Assembly (NCBI GenBank): GCA_903837125.1
Contig: CAILTG010000094.1
Location: 1-52,442, forward strand
Reading direction: 5' to 3'
DNA from: Candidatus Magasanikiibacteriota bacterium
Lineage (GTDB): Bacteria; Patescibacteriota; Patescibacteriia; Magasanikbacterales; UBA922
Length of the DNA: 52,442 bases
The notes beneath the pieces were generated by a model. The model searched no databases, was not told where the DNA came from, and saw only the letters and a program-made list of their open reading frames with translations. The translations under genes and the position numbers were made by a program. This document shows, in pieces, positions 32,807 through 41,623 of the stretch (position 1 is the first letter of the stretch; the number at the start of each line of letters is the position of its first letter).

Positions 32807-35716
32807 TTACGCTCCATGACACTTCTTATACTTCTTCCCGCTCCCGCACGGACATAAATCATTTCGTCCAACTTTATGTCCGGAATCATCACGCGGTTTC
32901 CCTTCAAACTGTCCAACTTCTACTGCAGATTTTTCCGCACCTTTTAAAACTAATTTATCATTGGCCATAATGGTTGGCGCCAATTGCAAACCTACGCCCA
33001 CTTTATAAAAAGAATATACCACTTCTTTTTGAATACCGGCCAAAAGTTCATTGAACATTTTATAAGTTTCTTTTTTATATTCTACCAACGGATCACGCTG
33101 ACCATAACCACGTAAACCAATACCTGTGCGCAAATAATCTACGGCCACCAAATGATCTACCCACAGGGCATCTATAGAACGAAGTAAAATTCCTTTTTCA
33201 ATAGCTCGCACCATGAATTTTCCTTCAGCTGGATTTTGGCTAGCAGAAATAATTTGATTTTCTACTTTATCATATTCACGTTCAGCTTTTTCTAATAAAT
33301 ATTTAACTAAAGCATCACGCACAGTTACATCATCCAATTTACTATTGCCGTTTCTGGTAAAATGTAAAATTTCCTCGCGCTCGGTTTGTGAAAGCGGAAA
33401 AATTGTTCTAATGGTTTCAAAAATTTCTTGCAAATTCCATTCAGTTTTTGATTCAGTATTAGTGTGAAAAGATACTACCATTTCCAATTCCTGTTCAATC
33501 ATTTCCAAAATCATTTCTTTTAAAGAACTAAATTTCTTACTCCAATCATTCGGCCTCTCTTCTGGCACATCTCTTTCCAAATCCTCAATACTCAAATTAT
33601 CACCAACCTTAGTATTTACGTTATCATTTTTTTCTATAGTCTGTGGTCCATAGTCTATAGTCTGTTTTTTCTCCGCCAAATCCAAAATTTGTCTTCTTTT
33701 TCCATAAATTACCTCACGATGACGATTCAATACATCATCATATTCTAATAAATGCTTTCTAGTATCAAAATGAAAACCTTCCACTTTTTTCTGCGCGCCT
33801 TCCAACATTTTAGTTATCATGCGCTGTTCAATTGGCATATCTTCAGGCACATTCAATCTAGTCATTAATGATTTTATTCTGTCACCCGCAAAAATACGCA
33901 TTAAATCATCTTCGCAAGAAACAAAAAATTGAGTTTCACCAGGATCCCCCTGACGCGCCGCTCGACCACGCAACTGGTTATCAATACGTCGCGCTTCATG
34001 ACGTTCAGTACCCAAAACAAACAAACCACCAGCTTGTTTTACCATTTCTGCTTCAGTTTCAATAATAGGATTACCGCCCAATTTAATATCCACACCACGA
34101 CCGGCCATGTTGGTGGCCAAAGTAATTGCTCCTGGCCGTCCAGCTTGAGCAATAATTTCTGCTTCACGTTCATGATTCTTAGCATTCAAAATTTCGTGTT
34201 TAATACCTTCACGTACCAAATACTCACTCAATTCCTCATTTTTTTCTACTGAAATAGTACCAATCAACATTGGCTGTTTTTTTACTTGGCATTCCTTAAT
34301 TTTTTCTCCAATGGCCTTAAACTTACCCCGCTCATTTTTATAAATCCGATCTGGATGGTCAAATCTACAATCTTGCCGATTAGTAGGAATGGTTACTACT
34401 TCTAAATGATAAATTTTCCAAAACTCTTCTATTTCAGTAAAAGCTGTACCAGTCATACCAGATAATTTTCCATACATGCGAAATAAATTCTGGAAAGTAA
34501 TTGTGGCCAAAGTTTGACTTTCCTTTTGTATTTCTACTCCTTCTTTGGCTTCTATAGCCTGATGCAAACCTTCGGAATAACGACGACCAGGCATTTTACG
34601 TCCGGTAAATTCATCAATAATCAACACTTCATTATTTTCTACCATGTAATCCTTATCACGCTTAAATAGCACTTCTGCTTTTAGAGCCTGCTCCACATGA
34701 TGCACCAAACGCACACCACCTTCTACATAAAGATTTTCAATGCCCAGCCATTTTTCAAATTTAGCAATACCTTCTTCGGTTAAACTGGTCGTACGCATTT
34801 TTTCATCCAAATTATAATCTCCTTGCCCCGCAGGATCTTTGGCATCTTTTTCTTTTAACTGACGAATTAGTTTCGCAAATTGATAATATTGTTCATTAGC
34901 ATCTTCTGCGGGAGCGGAAATTATTAGTGGAGTTCTGGCTTCATCAATTAAAATTGAATCTACTTCATCCACAATTGCAAAATTCATTTCATTCCCCGGA
35001 CGCATTACCATTTCATTAATAGTCTGCACCATGTTATCGCGCAAATAATCAAAACCATATTCATTATTGGTGCCATAAGTAATATCAGCACGGTAAGCTT
35101 CTTGACGAGAGCAGGGACGAATAAAATCTTCGTCAATCTTAAAACTCTCCTGTTCACTTTCAATTTTTAATTCATTACTATCTGTTAGCTGTTGACTGCC
35201 ATCTAATTTTCTGGCCGTGGCATCATAAATATATGAAACCCGCATATTCTGAATAATACCAACACTCATTCCTAAATAATCATAAATTTTTGCCATCCAA
35301 ATAGCATCACGTTTAGCCAAATAATCATTCACAGTAACCAAATGTACACCTTTGCCTTCCAGAGCATTTAAATAAATTGGTAAAGTGGCCACCAAAGTTT
35401 TTCCTTCACCAGTGCGCATTTCCGAAATTCCCCCGCGATGCAAGACTACACCACCAACCATTTGGACATCAAAATGACGCATACCGGTGGTGCGTTTAGA
35501 GGCTTCACGAACTGTAGCGAAAGCTTCTGGTAATAAATCATCCAAAGTTTCACCTTTAGCCAAGCGATTTTTAAAATCCTGAGTTTTATTTTTTAATTCT
35601 TCATCAGTCAATTTTTGCCAGGCTGGCTCCAAAGAATTAATTTTAAGAACAATTGGTTGAATTTCCCGAATAGTTTTTTTATTGGTATCACCAAATAATT
35701 TAGTTAGAAAAGACAT
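32807..35716 (-). CDS. secA: Preprotein translocase ATPase SecA
   Basis: SecA pushes preproteins through SecYEG. DEAD-type motor motifs are present: MRTGEGKTLVATLP (Walker A), VDEVDSILIDEARTPLIIS (Walker B), TNMAGRGVDIKLGG and QLRGRAARQGDPG. The C-terminal metal-binding SEC-C tail is intact (DLCPCGSGKKYKKCHGA). The 969-residue length is normal to slightly long. A short DNA repeat at 33633-33664 encodes the in-frame stretch KKQTIDYGPQTIEK in the helical scaffold region. The promoter is an extended -10 about 47 bases upstream. Confidence 0.97.
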   Translation of the reverse strand: MSFLTKLFGDTNKKTIREIQPIVLKINSLEPAWQKLTDEELKNKTQDFKNRLAKGETLDDLLPEAFATVREASKRTTGMRHFDVQMVGGVVLHRGGISEMRTGEGKTLVATLPIYLNALEGKGVHLVTVNDYLAKRDAIWMAKIYDYLGMSVGIIQNMRVSYIYDATARKLDGSQQLTDSNELKIESEQESFKIDEDFIRPCSRQEAYRADITYGTNNEYGFDYLRDNMVQTINEMVMRPGNEMNFAIVDEVDSILIDEARTPLIISAPAEDANEQYYQFAKLIRQLKEKDAKDPAGQGDYNLDEKMRTTSLTEEGIAKFEKWLGIENLYVEGGVRLVHHVEQALKAEVLFKRDKDYMVENNEVLIIDEFTGRKMPGRRYSEGLHQAIEAKEGVEIQKESQTLATITFQNLFRMYGKLSGMTGTAFTEIEEFWKIYHLEVVTIPTNRQDCRFDHPDRIYKNERGKFKAIGEKIKECQVKKQPMLIGTISVEKNEELSEYLVREGIKHEILNAKNHEREAEIIAQAGRPGAITLATNMAGRGVDIKLGGNPIIETEAEMVKQAGGLFVLGTERHEARRIDNQLRGRAARQGDPGETQFFVSCEDDLMRIFAGDRIKSLMTRLNVPEDMPIEQRMITKMLEGAQKKVEGFHFDTRKHLLEYDDVLNRHREVIYGKRRQILDLAEKKQTIDYGPQTIEKNDNVNTKVGDNLSIEDLERDVPEERPNDWSKKFSSLKEMILEMIEQELEMVVSFHTNTESKTEWNLQEIFETIRTIFPLSQTEREEILHFTRNGNSKLDDVTVRDALVKYLLEKAEREYDKVENQIISASQNPAEGKFMVRAIEKGILLRSIDALWVDHLVAVDYLRTGIGLRGYGQRDPLVEYKKETYKMFNELLAGIQKEVVYSFYKVGVGLQLAPTIMANDKLVLKGAEKSAVEVGQFEGKPRDDSGHKVGRNDLCPCGSGKKYKKCHGA

Positions 35717-35762
35717 AAATTAGTAATTTTAAATTTGAAATTTAAGGTTTTATTGCTGAATA

Positions 35763-35772
35763 ATTGTACCAC
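35763..35772 (-). promoter_or_regulatory. Extended -10 promoter of secA (GTGGTACAAT)
   Basis: Minus-strand TACAAT (35768-35763) preceded by TGG, about 46 bases before the secA ATG. Confidence 0.5.
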
Positions 35773-35816
35773 CCTTTTTGCCTTCTGTCCATCCCCCAAA
35801 AGGTACCAATATAATA

Positions 35817-35836
35817 AACCCACCTTCCGGCGGGTT
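35817..35836 (-). terminator. Terminator after hpf
   Basis: Stem AACCCGCC / GGTGGGTT (loop GGAA) followed by TATTATAT on the minus strand, 34 bases after the hpf stop codon. Confidence 0.7.
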
Positions 35837-35869
35837 CATCACTAATTACTAGTTACCAGTTACTGATAT

Positions 35870-36214
35870 TTATACCTGGTATTCTTTCTCACTTCGCAAG
35901 ACTTTCTTATCTTTTCTTCTCATTTTTTCTTTCATTTTTTCCAATTCCACTTTTAAATGATCCTTTACTTTATCAATTGCCTTGTATAAATCCTCTGACT
36001 CTTTAACCACCCGTATAACTTTTCCAGGAACTGACAAATTTACCTCAGCATAATAAACTTTACCTTTTAAATGATGATGTGACTGCATACCTACATCAAT
36101 ATCTGCTGACTGAATATTATCAAAAAATTTAACCAAGCCACCAATTTTTTCTTCAGCATAATCTTTTATAGCATCAGTTAAGGTGATACCGGTTCCTTTG
36201 ATGTTTGTATTCAT
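35870..36214 (-). CDS. hpf: Ribosome hibernation promoting factor (short form)
   Basis: The 114-residue protein is the N-terminal HPF/RaiA domain: IKGTGITLTDAIKDYAEEKI, a central GKVYYAEVNLSVPGKVIRV and the YKAIDKVKDHLKVELEKMKE helix. It binds the small subunit between mRNA and tRNA sites in resting cells. It lacks the long-form dimerisation domain. The gene starts 9 bases after murB, so both are in one unit. Confidence 0.93.
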   Translation of the reverse strand: MNTNIKGTGITLTDAIKDYAEEKIGGLVKFFDNIQSADIDVGMQSHHHLKGKVYYAEVNLSVPGKVIRVVKESEDLYKAIDKVKDHLKVELEKMKEKMRRKDKKVLRSEKEYQV

Positions 36215-36223
36215 AATTTACAA

Positions 36224-37168
36224 TTAAAAATTTAAAATTTCTACTTCTGGTTCAATTTCTACTCCAAATTTATTATATATCTTATTTTTTAATTCTTCAA
36301 CAATTGTCAAGATATCTTGTTGTGTTGCCTTACCAGTATTAACTATAAAATTACCATGCTCATTAGCTATTTTTGCTCCGCCAACAGCATAACCCTTCAT
36401 ATTTACCTGCTCTACCAACCAACCAATTGGCACTTTCTTTCTTTCCACAAATAACGGAGGTAATTCCTCTACATTTCCAGACCATTTTTGGATGTCAATA
36501 TTTTTAAAGAAACTTCCTGCATTCGGCTCTGTAGGATAACGGCCACTACGTTGCTTTAAATAACCTTGCATGGCCGTTAAAATTTCCTGCTTATCTCCAG
36601 GTACCAATTTAAAATGAGCCTGCAAGATTACTCCCCCACTGCTCTTAAATACGCTTTCCCGATAACTAAAGTTGCATTCTTCTTTTTTTAACTCTGTCAC
36701 TTCACCATCTTTCCATAATTCAATTTTTTCTATAACGTTCGCAGTTTCTTTACCCATAGCTCCAGCATTACCGCGCACAGCTCCACCTACTGTACCAGGA
36801 ATTCCTACCGCCCATTCCAGACCACTTAAACCATTTTTTAAAGCTTCAACTACTACTAAACTCAATAAAACTCCAGTGTCAACCACGATTGTATTGTTAG
36901 TTCTTAGTTCTAAGTTCTTAGTTCTTAGTTTAATAACAACACCACGAAATCCTTCGTCATTAAATAACATATTACTTCCTCCTCCTAAAACATAATACTC
37001 AACACCCTCGCCACTTAAAAAATTTAATAAATCAACCAACTCATCTGTTTTAGAAATTTCTACAAAAAAATCCGCTGGCCCGCCAATTTTAAAAGTGGTG
37101 TGTTTGGCAAGCGGTTCGTTGAGACGAACATGACCAAATTGTTTTAATTGTTGATAAATTTCTTGCAT
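36224..37168 (-). CDS. murB: UDP-N-acetylenolpyruvoylglucosamine reductase
   Basis: MurB is the FAD-dependent second enzyme of UDP-MurNAc synthesis. Signatures: LAKHTTFKIGGPADFFVEI (FAD-binding), YVLGGGSNMLFNDEGFRGVV, AVGIPGTVGGAVRGNAGAMG and the C-terminal GSFFKNID and EPEVEIL. The 314-residue length fits. KLRTKNLELRTNN at about residues 81-93 is encoded by degenerate copies of TTCTTAG (36895-36932) and sits between two conserved strands. It diverges from the ATP-grasp gene. Confidence 0.95.
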   Translation of the reverse strand: MQEIYQQLKQFGHVRLNEPLAKHTTFKIGGPADFFVEISKTDELVDLLNFLSGEGVEYYVLGGGSNMLFNDEGFRGVVIKLRTKNLELRTNNTIVVDTGVLLSLVVVEALKNGLSGLEWAVGIPGTVGGAVRGNAGAMGKETANVIEKIELWKDGEVTELKKEECNFSYRESVFKSSGGVILQAHFKLVPGDKQEILTAMQGYLKQRSGRYPTEPNAGSFFKNIDIQKWSGNVEELPPLFVERKKVPIGWLVEQVNMKGYAVGGAKIANEHGNFIVNTGKATQQDILTIVEELKNKIYNKFGVEIEPEVEILNF

Positions 37169-37187
37169 AAATTCTTAATGAAAGATA

Positions 37188-37216
37188 TTGCCAAATTCTA
37201 TTTTTTCGCCTATAAT
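37188..37216 (+). promoter_or_regulatory. Near-leaderless promoter of the ATP-grasp gene
   Basis: TTGCCA (37188-37193, 5 of 6), 17-base spacer, perfect TATAAT (37211-37216), then 9 bases to the ATG at 37226. Confidence 0.75.
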
Positions 37217-37225
37217 TACCCAGCT

Positions 37226-38497
37226 ATGTCAAAACTGTTTATTCAACCCATCTTTTATGTCACCCGCGACCTAGAACGCGCCTTGGGACTCAACCTGGAT
37301 ACCGAAGGTTATTTTATTATCTCAAATTTCACTCCTTTTGCCAAGGGTATTACTCAAAACCGAAAAAATGTTTTACTGATTAAGAATAAAGAAATGATGG
37401 ACACCTGGGAATTACTCCAAAATACGGAAGTAAAAAAATTCATCAACAAACAAAAACAATCAAACATTCTTGTTTTCAAAAATACCATCCAAATCCAAAA
37501 AACCTGTGCCGAAAATGGCTGGCAGCTACTAAATCCACCAGCCAAAATTTCTAATGAAGTAGAAGAAAAAATCTCACAAATTACCTGGCTTGGACCATTA
37601 AAAAAATATTTGCCAAAATATTCTGTATTAAAATGCAACCAAGTAAAATTTTCCAATAAACCATTTATACTTCAATTCAACCGCTCCCACACTGGCAGTG
37701 GCACAATTTTAATTGAATCAAAAAATCAACTTGAAGAAATTCAACAAAAATTTCCTGAACGTGAAGTAAGAATTGCTGAGTATATTGTTGGTCCGTTATT
37801 TACCAATAACAATATTGTTACTAAAAATAAAATTTTACTCGGCAATATTTCTTATCAAATCACTGGCCTTAAACCTTTTACCGATCTTCCCTTTTCCACT
37901 ATTGGCAATGATTGGACTTTACCATCTAAAATTTTAACCAAAAAACAATTTTTGCAATACAAAAAAATCGCTGCTGATGTTGGCTTAAGACTTAAAAAAG
38001 CTGGTTGGAAAGGTTTGTTTGGCATTGATATGGTAATGAGAGAGAAACCCGCCTTCGCTAAAGCTTCGTCGGGCAAAGCCGGAAAATTATATTTATTAGA
38101 AATTAACTGCCGACAACCTGCGAGTACGACTTACGAATCACAACTACAGAATGGTATACAAAATACAAAAGATACGAAATTACGAAATAATGAATTGACT
38201 ATCTTTGAGGCACACTTAATGGCTTTACAAAATTTTGATTTAAAAAACTACAAATTAATTGAAATAAAAAATGGTGCACAAGTGATTCAACGAAACATAG
38301 AACATAAAACATGTAACCTGAAACAACTATTAAAAAAATTAAAAAAAGAAAAATTTAATGTAATACCATACAATAATACTGAGCCAAACTCTGACTTATT
38401 AAGAATCCAAAGTAAAACAGGAATAATGAATAATCATAACGAATTTAATGAAACTGGAAATCGTATTGTAAAAATTACAAATTCACCTAATTTCTAA
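37226..38497 (+). CDS. ATP-grasp domain ligase-like protein
   Basis: The 423-residue protein has an ATP-grasp pattern: PFILQFNRSHTGSGTILIES (ATP-binding lysine-loop region replaced by a Ser/Gly loop), EVRIAEYIVGPLFTNN, and the C-terminal metal site GLFGIDMVM plus LYLLEINCRQP. Such enzymes form amide bonds with ATP; the substrate is unknown. The ATG at 37226 is chosen over 37148 because of the promoter. Two DNA repeats interrupt it in frame: a palindromic element (38048-38083) giving KPAFAKASSGKAG between the metal ligands, and 38155-38190 giving GIQNTKDTKLRNN. The NlpC/P60-like gene follows. Confidence 0.75.
   Translation: MSKLFIQPIFYVTRDLERALGLNLDTEGYFIISNFTPFAKGITQNRKNVLLIKNKEMMDTWELLQNTEVKKFINKQKQSNILVFKNTIQIQKTCAENGWQLLNPPAKISNEVEEKISQITWLGPLKKYLPKYSVLKCNQVKFSNKPFILQFNRSHTGSGTILIESKNQLEEIQQKFPEREVRIAEYIVGPLFTNNNIVTKNKILLGNISYQITGLKPFTDLPFSTIGNDWTLPSKILTKKQFLQYKKIAADVGLRLKKAGWKGLFGIDMVMREKPAFAKASSGKAGKLYLLEINCRQPASTTYESQLQNGIQNTKDTKLRNNELTIFEAHLMALQNFDLKNYKLIEIKNGAQVIQRNIEHKTCNLKQLLKKLKKEKFNVIPYNNTEPNSDLLRIQSKTGIMNNHNEFNETGNRIVKITNSPNF
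38048..38083. repeat. In-frame palindromic repeat in the ATP-grasp gene
   Basis: A GC-richer 36-base element (CCCGCCTTCGCTAAAGC, TTCGTCGGGCAAAGCC) with internal dyad symmetry (CCCG...CGGG; GCTAAAGC) is inserted in frame, encoding PAFAKASSGKAG. It contrasts with the AT-rich context. Confidence 0.7.
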
Positions 38498-38582
38498 TTC
38501 ACCTAATAAAATTATCAATTTTCAAATTAAACATTTGATATTTGGCATTTTATTAGAAATTAGAAATTAGAAATTAGAAATT
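38498..38582 (+). repeat. Tandem ATTAGAA repeat before the NlpC/P60-like gene
   Basis: The gap contains ATTAGAA repeated four times directly before the ATG, and a near-inverted copy (AATTTCTAATTCACC, then TAATAAAAT) at its left end. No gene. Confidence 0.7.
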
Positions 38583-39335
38583 ATGAAACAGTCTTTATCA
38601 CAGTCTGCTCTACAAACAATTCAAAACTACCTTCAACTCCCATTCTCAGGGCATAATATAAATTGTCCTTATTTTAATAATCGCCGAGTAAGATTACGAG
38701 GAGGTTTACGAGCTTTAATTGGTAAAGGTTCCCCAAAAAATATTGTGGAGGAAATTACTATTATTTCTTTACGAGAAAAAATTGATTTAAATAAATTAAC
38801 TGATCAAGAACTAAAAAAGTTTTTAATAAATAATAAAATTGGTATTGATTGTTCTGGTTTGGTTTACCATATTCTAGACGCAGAAATGAAAGCCCAAAAC
38901 AAAGGCAGTTTACATAAAATTTTAAAACGTCCTTGGTTTAAAAATCCAATTAGAAAATTATTAGTAAAACTTAGGCCAATAGAAAATACTGGCGTGGGCA
39001 CTTTTAATCATCCAGTAAATAGTGAGGAAATAAATTTAAAAGATGTACAACCAGGCGACATGATTATTATCATGGGCGCTGGAACAAAACAAGATTACAA
39101 CCACATTCTTCTTGTACACGAAGTGGAGTCTGTCATTGTAACCCCTCCTATTATTCATTACACCCACTCATTCCAATACCCAACCGATGGTCAATACAAC
39201 CACGGTGTACGACAAGAATCAATTACCATTACTGATTTAAACAAATCTCTTCTTGAACAAAACTGGTCTGAACCACAGATAAAAGATTATGCGAAGACGG
39301 CAAAAGAAATTAAAATAAAAAGATTGAAAAATTAA
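38583..39335 (+). CDS. NlpC/P60-like cysteine peptidase, cytoplasmic
   Basis: Residues around 92-101 (NKIGIDCSGLVYHIL) carry the DCSG motif of NlpC/P60 peptidases, with a later PGDMIII and the DYNHILLVHEV histidine, giving a plausible Cys-His pair. The 250-residue protein has no signal peptide, so it acts in the cytoplasm or is exported otherwise. It lies downstream of the ATP-grasp gene in the same direction, separated by 85 bases of tandem repeats. The pair could be a ligase and an amidase/peptidase for the same bond (inference). Confidence 0.7.
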   Translation: MKQSLSQSALQTIQNYLQLPFSGHNINCPYFNNRRVRLRGGLRALIGKGSPKNIVEEITIISLREKIDLNKLTDQELKKFLINNKIGIDCSGLVYHILDAEMKAQNKGSLHKILKRPWFKNPIRKLLVKLRPIENTGVGTFNHPVNSEEINLKDVQPGDMIIIMGAGTKQDYNHILLVHEVESVIVTPPIIHYTHSFQYPTDGQYNHGVRQESITITDLNKSLLEQNWSEPQIKDYAKTAKEIKIKRLKN

Positions 39336-39342
39336 AAAAATA

Positions 39343-40176
39343 TCATTCAAACGGATTAATTTTATTAAAGTCAGGAATTAAATTCTCCTGACTTTTTTCA
39401 CCCTGCACCCAGCCATTAACAAAACCTAACTCTTGCAAATATTCATAAACTTGCTTAAATTCTTCTTCACTCACTACACGTATTAATTCTGAAAAATTTT
39501 TAGCATTGTGTAGTGGAAAATATTGATTCATTAAACTAACGTGAATACTCAAACCAATCTCTGCCAATTTTTGCAACACTCCAAAACTATTGGCCAAATT
39601 ATTTGGCAAAACCATATGGCGTACAATAACACCCTTCCTTGCCACACCACTCTCAATTTTTAATGTCTCCCGACGCGAATCGGGATCCCGCTGTGGCGGG
39701 ACAACTTGCCCCAGCATTTCTTTAATCGCTTCTGTAGCAACTTCAACATAATTTTTTATCCCAGAATATTTTAAAGCCAAATCATTATTACTATACTTAA
39801 AATCCGGCAAATAAATATCAACTAGTCCTGCCATTTCTTTTAAAATCTCCACCTTTTCATAACCATTAGAATTCCAAACAATAGGAATTGTTAATCCCCT
39901 ACTTTTTGCATTGATCAAAGCTTGTTTAATTTGTTTATACCAAATGGTCGGAGTTACTAAATCAATATTTACTGCTCCAGCATTTTGTAACTCCAACATT
40001 ATTTCTACTAATTCTTCTATACTATAAAATTTTCCTAAATTTTCTTGAGAAATTTGCCAATTTTGACAAAACACACAACGCAAATTACAGCCAGTAAAAA
40101 AAATACCACCAGCCGGAATCAATGGCGGTTCTTCCCCAAAATGTTTTCCCTGCCAAGCAATTTTTATATTATTCAT
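39343..40176 (-). CDS. Radical SAM protein, PflA/AmmeMemoRadiSam-like
   Basis: The cluster motif is C-x3-C-x2-C in FFTGCNLRCVFCQNWQISQ (about residues 29-47), preceded by the PAGGIFFTGC context typical of YgiQ-unrelated, PflA-like activases in the AmmeMemo group. Later segments IVWNSNGYEKVE and DIYLPDFKYSN fit. The 277-residue protein contains an in-frame repeat-derived stretch (VPPQRDPDSRRET) at about residues 156-168. Function as an activase or as part of a memo/AMMECR1 set is unknown; those partners are not in the window. Confidence 0.8.
   Translation of the reverse strand: MNNIKIAWQGKHFGEEPPLIPAGGIFFTGCNLRCVFCQNWQISQENLGKFYSIEELVEIMLELQNAGAVNIDLVTPTIWYKQIKQALINAKSRGLTIPIVWNSNGYEKVEILKEMAGLVDIYLPDFKYSNNDLALKYSGIKNYVEVATEAIKEMLGQVVPPQRDPDSRRETLKIESGVARKGVIVRHMVLPNNLANSFGVLQKLAEIGLSIHVSLMNQYFPLHNAKNFSELIRVVSEEEFKQVYEYLQELGFVNGWVQGEKSQENLIPDFNKINPFE
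39668..39701. repeat. In-frame double-hairpin repeat in the radical SAM gene
   Basis: Two adjacent hairpins, TCCCGA-CGCGAA-TCGGGA (39668-39685) and TCCCGC-TGTG-GCGGGA (39686-39701), are inserted in frame. This GC-rich 34-base block stands out from the AT-rich gene. Confidence 0.8.
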
Positions 40177-40186
40177 TCCACTAAAT

Positions 40187-40192
40187 ACTATA
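40187..40192 (-). promoter_or_regulatory. -10 box before the radical SAM gene
   Basis: Minus-strand TATAGT, 10 bases before the ATG at 40176, inside the palindrome ACTAAATA-CTATAA-TATTTAGT (40180-40201). No good -35 box is visible. The rest of 40177-40313 is GC-rich, has GGAATTGAGG/CCTCAATTCC inverted repeats and a CTTCCC/GGGAAG hairpin, and holds no gene. Confidence 0.4.
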
Positions 40193-40313
40193 ATATTTAG
40201 TATTCACTGGAATTGAGGTGGACATAACGCACACCTCGAACTTTTCAGCGGACCTCCAATTCCGCTGCCCCTCAATTCCCTTCCCCTCCTAAGGGAAGAA
40301 TGAACTACGTTGC

Positions 40314-41537
40314 CTACGAAGTAAACCACCACTTCTCAAGCACTTCTTTAGCCTTTCGGCCTTTTCCCTCATACGCCAGAAGAGTGGCCTGAAAAACTGC
40401 GATCGCAATTCTCCTTGCAACGTTGATCAGATCGTACGGAGTCTGAACAGCGCCTCTACCAGCCTTCTTTTCTTGTCGCCGGTATGCAATCGCGGCTTTA
40501 GCCACAGCCATGATCTTTTTGACCACCTCGATCGGGTACTCCCCAACCGTGGTTTCTTCAGAAGTCATGACAAAATCTGCGCCATCCAGCACCGCGTTGA
40601 AGGCATCAGACGCTTCCGCTCGGGTGGGTTTCGGACAACCCACCATTGAACTCATGACCTGGGTTGCGTAGATGATCGGGACACCCAGGCGATTGCAGAT
40701 ACGAATCATTCTCTTGACCATTGCTGGGGTATCTTCATCCGAAGTTTCCACGGCCAGGTCGCCTCGAGCGGCCATGACCATGTCCGACAACTTGGCGATC
40801 GCCAAGAAGTTCTTCGTTGCTCCAGCTCTGGTTTCAATCTTCGGAATGATTCTTACACCCTTGAGCCCCAGCTGATCCAAGAACAGCCGAAGCTCAATCA
40901 TGTCGTCCGCGCTCTGCACGAACGAAATGGCGATGTAATCACCATCCCGCAAAAGCCCGCACTCCTTGATCTCACGGATATCCCGCCTGTCCCCATCGGT
41001 CAAAGACGTAAGCGGAAGAATCCGGCCTGGAAAAGAAACCCCCTTTCTTCTCTTCAGACTACCCTTGCAGGTAGCTTCGAGCAAAAAGACGGAATCTTCC
41101 TTGATGACCTCGACGACGAAGAACTCAATCTTTCCATCGTCCATTGAAACCTTGTTTCCCTTGCCGAGCCCCCTCAGCACTTCAGGGGGACTAACCTCAA
41201 GCAAAGGCAATTCCCCTGGCTCGCACTCCTTCATCTTGGTGCAAAGCACTACCCGACTACCCTGAACGAGTTCCAGTACGGCGTCGAGTCCGCCTGGAAC
41301 GTTGCCAATGCGGATTTTCGGTCCGCAAAGGTCGAAAAGGATGTAAATTCTCCTCCTCAACTTCACTTCGAGAAACCTGATATTCCGAACGTGCTTTTCG
41401 TACCCCCCCGCCCTGTCGTGCGAAAAGTTGAGTCGTGCAATGGTCATCCCTGCCAAAACCATTGCTTCCATGACGACCAGATCCAAGGACGAAGGTCCAA
41501 GAGTACAAACCACCCCCTTGAAGCGTCCTCTCTTCAT
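40314..41537 (-). CDS. pyk: Pyruvate kinase, short form in a GC-rich island
   Basis: Pyruvate kinase makes ATP and pyruvate from phosphoenolpyruvate. Motifs: VVCTLGPSS, ARLNFSHD, LFDLCGPKIRIGN (with the CGPK in place of TKGPEIR), IIPKIET, VMAARGDLAVE, IYATQVMSSM, PTRAEASDAFNAVLDGADFVM. The frame opens at 41609, but the ATG at 41537 has a perfect GGAGG 8 bases upstream and fits the family start. At 407 residues it ends soon after the barrel, so most of the C-terminal regulatory domain is missing. GC is about 58% in 40861-40920, with codon use unlike all neighbours except the 524-855 gene. Transfer is likely. Confidence 0.9.
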   Translation of the reverse strand: MKRGRFKGVVCTLGPSSLDLVVMEAMVLAGMTIARLNFSHDRAGGYEKHVRNIRFLEVKLRRRIYILFDLCGPKIRIGNVPGGLDAVLELVQGSRVVLCTKMKECEPGELPLLEVSPPEVLRGLGKGNKVSMDDGKIEFFVVEVIKEDSVFLLEATCKGSLKRRKGVSFPGRILPLTSLTDGDRRDIREIKECGLLRDGDYIAISFVQSADDMIELRLFLDQLGLKGVRIIPKIETRAGATKNFLAIAKLSDMVMAARGDLAVETSDEDTPAMVKRMIRICNRLGVPIIYATQVMSSMVGCPKPTRAEASDAFNAVLDGADFVMTSEETTVGEYPIEVVKKIMAVAKAAIAYRRQEKKAGRGAVQTPYDLINVARRIAIAVFQATLLAYEGKGRKAKEVLEKWWFTS

Positions 41538-41623
41538 TTCTTTATCCTCCACTTTCGTCCCAAAGACACTTCCACCAAGAACACCTGTCCTCGGCAAGCC
41601 GCTTTTCAACCAGGTTTGACAAC

